A DNA stretch of 11,293 nt from Christensenellaceae bacterium (GTDB lineage Bacteria; Bacillota; Clostridia; Christensenellales; Borkfalkiaceae): the NCBI GenBank assembly GCA_016295005.1, contig JAEDMA010000043.1, forward strand, positions 1 to 11,293, in the 5' to 3' direction. Shown here one piece after another: positions 6,208 to 11,293 of this stretch. The position numbers and the translations under genes are program-made. Position 1 is the stretch's first letter, and each line of letters opens with the position of its first letter. The notes beneath the pieces were generated by a model. It was not told where the DNA came from and made no database searches. It was given only the letters and a program-made list of their open reading frames with translations.

Positions 6208-9200
6208 CTATTCGTTTGCGTTTCCGTAACGAGCCTCGAATTCTTCGCGCGTTAAAAGCACTTTACGAGCCTTGCTTCCTTCGCTTACCGAAACGTAACC
6301 CATCTTTTCCATTTTGTCTATAATTCCGCCCGCTCTCGCATAACCTATCTGGAAATGTCTTTGGATTTGCGAAATGGCGATAGTTCCGGAATTGACGGCA
6401 AGGTCAAGCGCCTGAACAAACAACGCGTTGTTCGCGCTGTTTTCCGTATTATCTCCGCCGTTTTCCGAAACCGCCGTATCGTCCGTTTTCGGACGCAGGG
6501 CGTTGTTCATATAATCGGTAAATCCTTTATCGAAATAGGCTTTGTTGTGTTCTTTGATATAAGATACTATGGCGTTTACTTCTCTCGTGGAGATGAACGC
6601 GCCCTGATATCTTTCGTAGCCCGGCATTACCGAGTTTTTATAAAGCATATCGCCGTTGCCGAGCAATTTTTCCGCGCCTTGTTCGCCGAGAATGGTCTGC
6701 GAATCGTTGAAGTTCATAACCTTGAACGCGATACGCGACGGCAGGTTGGCTTTGATTGTACCCGTAATAATGTCTACGGAAGGTCTTTGCGTCGCAAGTA
6801 CCAGATGAATTCCGGCGCTCCTTGCCTTTTGCGCCAGAAGCCTTATCTTGCTTTCCAATTCTCTCTTGCACGATTCCATAAGGTCGGCAAGTTCGTCGAT
6901 AATGATGACGATACGCGGCATTTTCGCTACGGTGTCGGAAGCGACGTTCTTGTTATACCCTTCGATATCTACCACGAATCCCGGACTCGATTCGAATACT
7001 TTGTATCTTCTTTCCATTTCTTCGTACGCCCAAGTGAGCATTGCGAGAACGGCTTTCGGTTCGGTAATGATTTCGTCCGTCATAAGGTGCGGCAGATGTT
7101 CGTAACTTCTGAATTCGACGCGCTTCGGGTCGACGAGAATAAGTCTCATTTCTTCGGGACTGTACCGCATTATAAGACTTATAATCATAACGTTAAGGCA
7201 AACGCTCTTTCCTGACCCCGTCGCGCCGGCGACAAGGTAGTGCGGACCTTTCGCAAGGTTATCCGCAATGGATTCGCCGACAAGGTTTTTACCTATCGCG
7301 AACATGAGCGAATTTTCTTTGAACGATTCGGGTTTGATTCCTTCTAAAACTTCTCTTAACCCTACGGTTACTTTTACCTGGTTAGCGACTTCTATTCCGA
7401 CGAGATTTTTGCCGGGAATAGGCGCTTCGATTCTTACGCCGTCTTTTGCGGCAAGACGCATTTTAAGATCGTCGTCATACGCTAAAACCCTTTTGACCGA
7501 AATACCCGCGGGCATCATTATTTCGTATCTCGTAATGGACGGACCCTGAACGTAACTTTGCGGAATCGCGTTTATTTTGAACTCTTCGAGCGTTCTCTGA
7601 ATAATTTCCATACGCTCTTCGTGGTTTTCTTTGGGTCTTTCCACCCCGACGTTATGCTGAACCAACAGGTCGAGCGGCGGACGGAAATATTCTCTGTTTA
7701 TAGGTATATCTTCTTCCGCCAAAAGTTCTTCGGAAGGTTCTTCGGCAGTCGGTTCTTCGGTCTTATCGGGAACGTTTTCTTCGAGATTTCTTCCGCGCCT
7801 ATAAAGGTTCGTATCCCTTAAACCTCCGAGGCTGTCGTTGCCGTCTTTTTCCGCTCTGCTGATAAACGCTCTTTCTTCGCCGTTATTTTCTTCCTTGTTT
7901 TCGTTGTCGAACAAAATTTCTCTCGCTCTTCTCGACTGTACGGGAGAAATAGTCGGTTCGCCTTCTTTTTCCGTATCGTTTTCGGTAATTCTCGAAGAGA
8001 ATCTGCGTTCGAATTCGTTTGTTTCGGACTCATTCTTTTTAGTTTCCGATTCGGGCGCGAATCTGCCCTGTTCGTTATCGGCGGAAAATCTTCTCGTTTC
8101 GTGTTCGGCGGAGAATCTGCCGACTTCCGTTTCGGGTTTACTTAATCCGTCGTTATCGGATTCCTGCCCGACGGGCGTTTCGTTAACCTCCGCGTTTTGG
8201 GGATTATTGTTTTCTTGTTTAGCGGAAACGTTTCTGTTTCTGACGAAAATATCCTCGTTGACGTACTTTTCGGAAAATTCTTCCGAACGTTGTTTAACTT
8301 CTTCGGCTTCCGTTTCGGGAGCGTTTCCTTCTTTAACGGTATAAGGGATTTCGGGTTTTGTTTCTTCTCTTTTGCCGTACGTATCGCGTTTAATCGCGCC
8401 GGATATCGTAACGTTTCCGTAAGAACCGCTGCCGGAATTGTTATTATCGTTTAATATTCTGCTTACGTCTATACTCGGGGGAGTTTTGATGTAGTTCATT
8501 TTAGAACGCATTTCTTCCCCGTACATGGTCGAATAACTCGAATCGGATGAAGAAGAATGTTTGTTAAACGAAATCTTATTTTTCAAAGATTCTTTTTCTT
8601 CGTTTTTAATTTCTCTTTTAGATTTGAATTCGAAAGGAGCGGCATCGTTTATGAAAAGTTTTGCGCCCGCTTTTTGCGGTTTGTTTGCCGTAACGGGTTC
8701 TTCTTTTACCGTTTCTTCCGCCATTATATTACCTTCGTTTGAAATTACTTCCTTTTCTTCGACGAAGGCCCCTCTGAATTTATCCGTTTCGCGCGGTTTT
8801 TCCGCTTTGGTTTTTACAAAACGGCTGATTAACGCGTAAGCGGAAAGCGCGATAAGCACGCTGAACACGACGTAACAACCCACTTCGGTAAGCAATCTAT
8901 GCGGAAAATAGGTTAAAAGAGCGGTAAAAAAGCCGCCTGCCGAACAGGACGTTACACCGCTTTCTTCCGCCATAAGATAGGCTTCTTTTATATATTCTCC
9001 GTACGAAAGCGAGGCGTCCCCTTTCATCGTGATAACCTGTAAAAGCATAGCCGTAAACAGGACAAACAGCGAAACGAGCGCGACGACCGATTTTCTGATT
9101 TTAAGATTTTTACCGATAAGCATAAAAACGCCGACGAAAGCAAGCGCTCCGAATACAAGATAAGCAAAATAACCGAAACAACCGAAAAGGAAGGAATTTA

Positions 9201-9351
9201 AAATCTGACCGGGAACGGAAAATATTTTATCTCTCGAGATAAGACAAACGACGGACAACGTGGAAAAAAGCGTCAGAACTACGCCCGACGTTTCTTTCGT
9301 AAAAACTCTTCTGTCCGAATTAGAATTGCCGTTTCTGCCAAAACTGTTCAA
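6208..9351 (-). CDS. ftsK: DNA translocase FtsK/SpoIIIE
   Basis: This membrane-anchored, ATP-driven DNA pump moves chromosome ends through the closing septum or into the forespore. The 1047-residue protein begins with about four membrane segments (roughly 23-39, 52-80, 86-105 and 157-177). A very long charged linker follows (about 181-555), with a serine run at 266-274 and degenerate RFSA repeats at 412-452. The motor comes next: alpha region about 575-660, Walker A GATGSGKS at 709-716 and Walker B IVIIIDE at 814-820. A winged-helix gamma domain (about 970-1040) for reading DNA polarity motifs ends it. It is some 250 residues longer than Bacillus SpoIIIE, all in the linker. The start is TTG: an in-frame TGA lies 12 bases upstream and the next ATG is at residue 77, inside a membrane segment. 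Sequence cannot decide between an FtsK and a SpoIIIE role; no sporulation gene is in view. It is the first gene of the operon. Confidence 0.96.
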   Translation of the reverse strand: MNSFGRNGNSNSDRRVFTKETSGVVLTLFSTLSVVCLISRDKIFSVPGQILNSFLFGCFGYFAYLVFGALAFVGVFMLIGKNLKIRKSVVALVSLFVLFTAMLLQVITMKGDASLSYGEYIKEAYLMAEESGVTSCSAGGFFTALLTYFPHRLLTEVGCYVVFSVLIALSAYALISRFVKTKAEKPRETDKFRGAFVEEKEVISNEGNIMAEETVKEEPVTANKPQKAGAKLFINDAAPFEFKSKREIKNEEKESLKNKISFNKHSSSSDSSYSTMYGEEMRSKMNYIKTPPSIDVSRILNDNNNSGSGSYGNVTISGAIKRDTYGKREETKPEIPYTVKEGNAPETEAEEVKQRSEEFSEKYVNEDIFVRNRNVSAKQENNNPQNAEVNETPVGQESDNDGLSKPETEVGRFSAEHETRRFSADNEQGRFAPESETKKNESETNEFERRFSSRITENDTEKEGEPTISPVQSRRAREILFDNENKEENNGEERAFISRAEKDGNDSLGGLRDTNLYRRGRNLEENVPDKTEEPTAEEPSEELLAEEDIPINREYFRPPLDLLVQHNVGVERPKENHEERMEIIQRTLEEFKINAIPQSYVQGPSITRYEIMMPAGISVKRVLAYDDDLKMRLAAKDGVRIEAPIPGKNLVGIEVANQVKVTVGLREVLEGIKPESFKENSLMFAIGKNLVGESIADNLAKGPHYLVAGATGSGKSVCLNVMIISLIMRYSPEEMRLILVDPKRVEFRSYEHLPHLMTDEIITEPKAVLAMLTWAYEEMERRYKVFESSPGFVVDIEGYNKNVASDTVAKMPRIVIIIDELADLMESCKRELESKIRLLAQKARSAGIHLVLATQRPSVDIITGTIKANLPSRIAFKVMNFNDSQTILGEQGAEKLLGNGDMLYKNSVMPGYERYQGAFISTREVNAIVSYIKEHNKAYFDKGFTDYMNNALRPKTDDTAVSENGGDNTENSANNALFVQALDLAVNSGTIAISQIQRHFQIGYARAGGIIDKMEKMGYVSVSEGSKARKVLLTREEFEARYGNANE
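7996..8118 (-). repeat. Degenerate 9-residue (27 bp) repeat in the FtsK linker
   Basis: Residues 412, 421 and 430 each start a unit beginning RFSA, RFSA and RFAP, exactly 9 residues apart, each followed by an acidic/Thr-rich tail. A fourth, offset copy (RFSS) is at 450-453. The DNA repeats too: on the plus strand TCGGCGGAAAATCT and TCGGCGGAGAATCT are 27 bases apart. This points to recent tandem duplication in an unstructured linker. Confidence 0.7.
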
Positions 9352-9353
9352 AA

Positions 9354-9362
9354 CTCCACCTC
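9354..9362 (-). promoter_or_regulatory. Ribosome binding site that decides the TTG start of ftsK
   Basis: GAGGTGGAG on the minus strand lies just before the TTG at 9349-9351; counted from its GAGG the spacing is 7 bases. It is the only Shine-Dalgarno-like sequence near the first codons. An ATG at the upstream edge of this site is in a different frame. Confidence 0.65.
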
Positions 9363-9380
9363 ATACGATTAGTCATTATA

Positions 9381-9409
9381 ATTATAACAAAAAAATCGTT
9401 CATTTACAA
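9381..9409 (-). promoter_or_regulatory. Predicted sigma-A promoter of the ftsK-rimO-pgsA-cinA-recA operon
   Basis: On the minus strand TTGTAA (9404-9409) is followed by 17 bases and a perfect TATAAT (9381-9386); a second TATAAT begins six bases further on (9375-9380). The start of transcription would fall roughly 20 bases before the TTG codon of ftsK. No other good promoter was seen in the short junctions between ftsK and recA, so this one probably serves all five genes. Confidence 0.75.
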
Positions 9410-9446
9410 TTCAATTTATAAAATATTTTTAAAATATAAAATATAT

Positions 9447-9485
9447 TTTCCGGTCAAAAAAACAGCCCCCGAAAAATACCGGAAA
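9447..9485. repeat. 8 bp inverted repeat TTTCCGGT/ACCGGAAA
   Basis: TTTCCGGT at 9447-9454 is the exact reverse complement of ACCGGAAA at 9478-9485, separated by 23 bases that include GCCCCC and two A runs. It lies just upstream of the ftsK promoter. It may be a spaced operator or the remains of an intergenic element; no function can be assigned. Confidence 0.45.
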
Positions 9486-9522
9486 TCACAGTAGAATTTC
9501 TTTTATCCGAAGATTTTTTATT

Positions 9523-9541
9523 CCACCGCTCCAAGCGGTGG
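9523..9541. repeat. Small perfect hairpin CCACCGCT-CCA-AGCGGTGG
   Basis: An 8 bp G+C-rich stem with a 3-base loop stands between the gap terminator and the ftsK promoter. On neither strand is it followed by a good T run (TTTCCTTTC on plus, AATAAAAAATC on minus), so it is a poor terminator. Hairpins of this kind occur as dispersed intergenic repeats in some genomes and near IS200/IS605-type ends, but no transposase is nearby. Confidence 0.55.
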
Positions 9542-9569
9542 TTTCCTTTCGCTAAAAACTACAAAACAA

Positions 9570-9604
9570 AAAAAACAAGGTCGCTTTCCGCGACCTTGTT
9601 TTTT
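9570..9604 (-). terminator. Strong intrinsic terminator of gap
   Basis: A perfect 15 bp stem is formed by 9570-9584 (six A then CAAGGTCGC) and 9590-9604 (GCGACCTTG then six T) with a 5-base loop. It begins 16 bases after the gap stop codon on the minus strand. With A and T runs on both sides it can act in either direction. It isolates the highly expressed gap unit from the ftsK operon downstream. Confidence 0.93.
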
Positions 9605-9620
9605 ATGTCGAAATAAAAAC

Positions 9621-10685
9621 TTATTTAATTTCGGAGAAGTATTTGATAGTTCTTACCATCTGGCTGGTATAAGAGTTTTCGTTGTCATACCAGGAAACTA
9701 CCTGTACCTGATAGGTGTCGTCGTCGATTTTAGCAACCATAGTCTGGGTAGCGTCGAACAAAGAACCGTATCTCATACCTACTACGTCGGAAGAAACGAT
9801 TTCGTCGGTGTTGTATCCGAAAGATTCGTTGGAAGCAGCCTTCATTGCTTCGTTGATGCCTTCTTTCGTAACGTCTTTACCCTTTACTACTGCAACCAGA
9901 ATGGTGGTAGAACCGGTAGCGGTAGGAACACGTTGAGCGGAACCGATAAGTTTGCCGTTGAGTTCGGGGATAACAAGACCTATTGCTTTCGCAGCGCCGG
10001 TGCTGTTAGGAACGATGTTCATAGCGCCCGCTCTGGAACGACGGAGATCGCCCTTTCTCTGGGGTCCGTCAAGAATCATCTGGTCGCCGGTGTAAGCGTG
10101 AACGGTGGTCATGATACCCGATTGAATGGGAGCGTAATCGTTGAGCGCTTTAGCCATAGGAGCAAGACAGTTGGTCGTGCAGGAAGCGGCGGAAATGATG
10201 TGATCGTCTTTGGTTAAAGATTTGTGGTTAACGTTGTAAACGATGGTGGGAAGGTCGTTGCCCGCGGGAGCGGAAATAACGACGTTTTTAGCGCCCGCGT
10301 CGATATGAGCCTGCGCTTTTGCTTTAGAAGTATAGAATCCCGTGCATTCCAGAACAACGTCTACGTCGAGGTCTTTCCAGGGAAGATCCTGAGCCTTGGG
10401 ACAAGCGTAAATGGTAATTTCCTTGCCGTCAACGGTGATAGAACCGGGAACGACTACGGTTTTCCCGTCTTCGCCGAGAACGGAATCCTTATAAGTAACG
10501 GTGTGACCCTGAGCAACGTAGTTACCCTGCATTGTGTCGTATTTCAAAAGATGAGCGAGCATTTTGGGGCTGGTCAAGTCGTTGATAGCGACTACTTCGT
10601 AACCTTCCGCGCCGAACATCTGTCTGAAAGCAAGACGACCGATACGTCCGAAACCGTTAATTGCAACTTTTGTTACTTTTGACAT
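9621..10685 (-). CDS. gap: Glyceraldehyde-3-phosphate dehydrogenase, type I, NAD-dependent
   Basis: This glycolytic enzyme oxidises glyceraldehyde 3-phosphate to 1,3-bisphosphoglycerate in the cytosol. The 354-residue protein has the Rossmann motif GFGRIG (11-16), Asp36, which favours NAD over NADP, the catalytic Cys169 in SCTTNC (168-173), and His196 in TVHAYTGDQ. It also has the conserved C-terminal WYDNENSY. It is about 20 residues longer than Bacillus GapA. The frame is open to 10757, but I place the start at 10685: GGAGG (10694-10698) lies 8 bases upstream, the protein then starts with the family's usual N-terminus, and the extension would run through the promoter. The gene stands alone, with no cggR repressor directly upstream and no pgk or tpi downstream, between its own promoter and terminator. 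That it serves main glycolysis is inferred. Confidence 0.97.
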   Translation of the reverse strand: MSKVTKVAINGFGRIGRLAFRQMFGAEGYEVVAINDLTSPKMLAHLLKYDTMQGNYVAQGHTVTYKDSVLGEDGKTVVVPGSITVDGKEITIYACPKAQDLPWKDLDVDVVLECTGFYTSKAKAQAHIDAGAKNVVISAPAGNDLPTIVYNVNHKSLTKDDHIISAASCTTNCLAPMAKALNDYAPIQSGIMTTVHAYTGDQMILDGPQRKGDLRRSRAGAMNIVPNSTGAAKAIGLVIPELNGKLIGSAQRVPTATGSTTILVAVVKGKDVTKEGINEAMKAASNESFGYNTDEIVSSDVVGMRYGSLFDATQTMVAKIDDDTYQVQVVSWYDNENSYTSQMVRTIKYFSEIK

Positions 10686-10693
10686 TGTTATGT

Positions 10694-10698
10694 CCTCC
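10694..10698 (-). promoter_or_regulatory. Ribosome binding site that decides the gap start
   Basis: GGAGG on the minus strand lies 8 bases before the ATG at 10683-10685. The longer open frame, up to 10757, has no such site and overlaps the -10 and -35 boxes, so this site sets the N-terminus as MSKVTK. Confidence 0.85.
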
Positions 10699-10728
10699 AA
10701 AAATTTGTTTTTATTTTTATCGTCTACT

Positions 10729-10757
10729 ATTATAATCTTAATAAAAATCCAAGTCAA
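10729..10757 (-). promoter_or_regulatory. Strong sigma-A promoter of gap
   Basis: TTGACT (10752-10757), 17 bases, then TATAAT (10729-10734) on the minus strand: 11 of 12 consensus positions with ideal spacing. The predicted leader is about 35-40 bases, A+T-rich and without an obvious regulatory fold, fitting constitutive high expression. Confidence 0.9.
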
Positions 10758-10835
10758 ATATTTTTCTGATTTTTTTTAAACTTGCCCGTTTCTTTTGAAA
10801 AAAATACCGGAAATTAAACTTTTAAAAAGAAAAAC

Positions 10836-10935
10836 GACCCGTAAGGGCTCTTTCCGTAGGGAATTTTCGAGATAGTAAAAGTATAGCCCACTATACTTCG
10901 CCGAAAGCGAAATATAGCAGGCTTTTATTATTTAC
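10836..10935. other. Structured intergenic segment with alternative hairpins
   Basis: On the plus strand AAGTATAG (10879-10886) can pair with CTATACTT (10891-10898). Alternatively, CTATA (10891-10895) with TATAG (10913-10917), TTCGC (10897-10901) with GCGAA (10907-10911) and AGCC (10885-10888) with GGCT (10920-10923) form one longer, interrupted hairpin followed by TTTATTATTT. The two folds exclude each other. To the left, GACCC-GTAA-GGGCTC (10836-10850) gives a short stem which, on the minus strand, precedes GTTTTTCTTTTT. The segment could be a terminator region for the minus-strand genes to its right, an attenuator, or a decayed repeat. It matches no riboswitch class that I recognise. Confidence 0.4.
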
Positions 10936-10967
10936 AAAAAATAAAATATTTAAGCAACTTTCTTTGT

Positions 10968-11150
10968 TTAGATGTTTATCGTAAAAGTTTCTGAAGAAAA
11001 CCAAATTACAATTTCCCCACTTTTTACAAGCAATCCATGTTCACCACTAACCATCATTCCTACGTCAGCTACACTTTCTGCTTGTTCAACTTTTCCTTTT
11101 ATAAAGTCAAGTAAGTTATCGTCTTGATTCAATTTGAATTTTTTTCGCAT
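10968..11150 (-). CDS. Hypothetical small protein, possibly the 3' part of a frameshifted gene
   Basis: This 60-residue frame starts at ATG 11148-11150 and ends at TAA 10968-10970. I do not recognise it. It has a basic start (MRKKFK), an acidic/amphipathic middle (about 8-28), and a C-terminal half with Gly and beta-branched residues (VSGEHGLLVKSGEIVIWF) suggesting beta strands; there is no signal peptide, membrane segment or cysteine. No Shine-Dalgarno sequence precedes it: the ATG follows nine A, and an in-frame TAG lies just before those. It overlaps the end of the neighbouring upstream frame by 35 bases. It may be a coupled small gene, or the C-terminal part of that gene after a one-base slip in the A run. 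Base composition here is far more AT-rich than in the housekeeping genes. Confidence 0.45.
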   Translation of the reverse strand: MRKKFKLNQDDNLLDFIKGKVEQAESVADVGMMVSGEHGLLVKSGEIVIWFSSETFTINI

Positions 11151-11293
11151 TTTTTTTTTCTACTTTTACATTTTTAATATTCCATTTGTGTTCGTTATTT
11201 AAAATTTTTTCTTTTACTTTGTTCGTTGAATAATTTTCATTAAAAAACCCTAGAATTTCACACGCATTATTGTAAAACTTATACGGAACATAT
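11116..11293 (-). CDS. Unrecognised protein, C-terminal part (gene runs off the window)
   Basis: On the minus strand the frame beginning at 11292 is open for 58 codons to TAA at 11116-11118, with no start codon needed inside the window, so it looks like the 3' end of a gene entering from the right. The visible part is rich in Lys, Asn and Glu and begins YVPYKFYNNACEIL; the last 15 or so residues (VEKKNAKKIQIESRR) are strongly basic and read through the A10 run (11150-11159 and neighbours). That tail may be an out-of-frame artefact: removing one A would join the first 47 visible codons directly to the 60-residue frame downstream. The family is unknown. Codon use is very A+T-rich, which suggests acquired DNA. 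Confidence 0.45.
   Translation of the reverse strand, partial: YVPYKFYNNACEILGFFNENYSTNKVKEKILNNEHKWNIKNVKVEKKNAKKIQIESRR

Noticed and set aside
6355..7215. 286-codon open frame antisense to the FtsK motor domain
   Set aside because: The sense strand encodes the intact, conserved translocase motor. The antisense frame is a by-product of its codon use.
7838..8344. 168-codon open frame antisense to the FtsK linker
   Set aside because: Its Ser/Leu-rich content simply mirrors the Glu/Arg/Ser-rich linker codons on the other strand, and no ribosome binding site was identified.
793..9351. Whether the ftsK-to-rny block is a new system
   Set aside because: Every gene is a recognisable housekeeping gene in an order already known from Firmicutes, so novelty here is limited to details such as the FtsK linker and the short CinA.
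9523..9541. Hairpin considered as an IS200/IS605 end or a second gap terminator
   Set aside because: No transposase or matching second end is present, and no T run follows on either strand, so it is recorded only as a repeat.
10224..10682. 152-codon open frame antisense to gap
   Set aside because: Shadow of the conserved dehydrogenase; nothing in its translation resembles a known domain.
10686..10757. N-terminal extension of gap by 24 residues
   Set aside because: It starts at the TTG of the -35 box and runs through the -10 box. The GGAGG at 10694-10698 and the standard GAPDH N-terminus place the start at 10685.

Overview
This window looks like a piece of chromosome from a Clostridia-like Firmicute, most likely an uncultured one. 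The evidence is the gene order ftsK/spoIIIE - rimO - pgsA - cinA - recA - rny (all on the minus strand), RNase Y with its Firmicute-type layout, AGGAGG-type ribosome binding sites, TTGACx-N17-TATAAT promoters and intrinsic terminators. Coding DNA is moderately AT-rich and rich in CpG. I cannot resolve the genus from sequence alone.

Layout, left to right. (1) 1-508, plus strand: the 3' part of a short-chain dehydrogenase gene, closed by a hairpin terminator. (2) 509-792: a convergent intergenic stretch holding that terminator and the rny terminator. (3) 793-9351, minus strand: a compact housekeeping block read from right to left, ftsK (TTG start), rimO, pgsA, cinA (lacking the N-terminal MoCF-like domain), recA and rny. 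Spacings are 14 bp, a 4 bp overlap, 1 bp, 12 bp and 103 bp, so the first five genes look like one operon driven by a promoter at 9381-9409. rny has an additional promoter of its own just after recA. (4) 9352-9620: an intergenic stretch with the ftsK promoter, two inverted repeats and the gap terminator. (5) 9621-10685, minus strand: glyceraldehyde-3-phosphate dehydrogenase as a single-gene unit with a near-consensus promoter and a strong terminator. (6) 10758-10967: non-coding DNA with nested, mutually exclusive hairpins. (7) 10968-11293: a markedly AT-rich segment (83 G+C in the 300 bases 10981-11280) with two overlapping minus-strand reading frames of unknown function. They are separated by a single base in a run of ten A, and the upstream frame runs off the window.

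Functionally the block joins chromosome translocation (FtsK/SpoIIIE), ribosomal protein S12 modification (RimO), anionic phospholipid synthesis (PgsA), NMN recycling (CinA/PncC), recombination and SOS (RecA) and mRNA decay (RNase Y). This is a known conserved Firmicute neighbourhood, not a new system. I found no CRISPR array, transposase, phage module or tRNA/rRNA gene. The least explained parts are the right-hand end (10830-11293), the intergenic repeats on either side of gap, the long repeat-bearing linker of FtsK and the palindrome inside the rny promoter.
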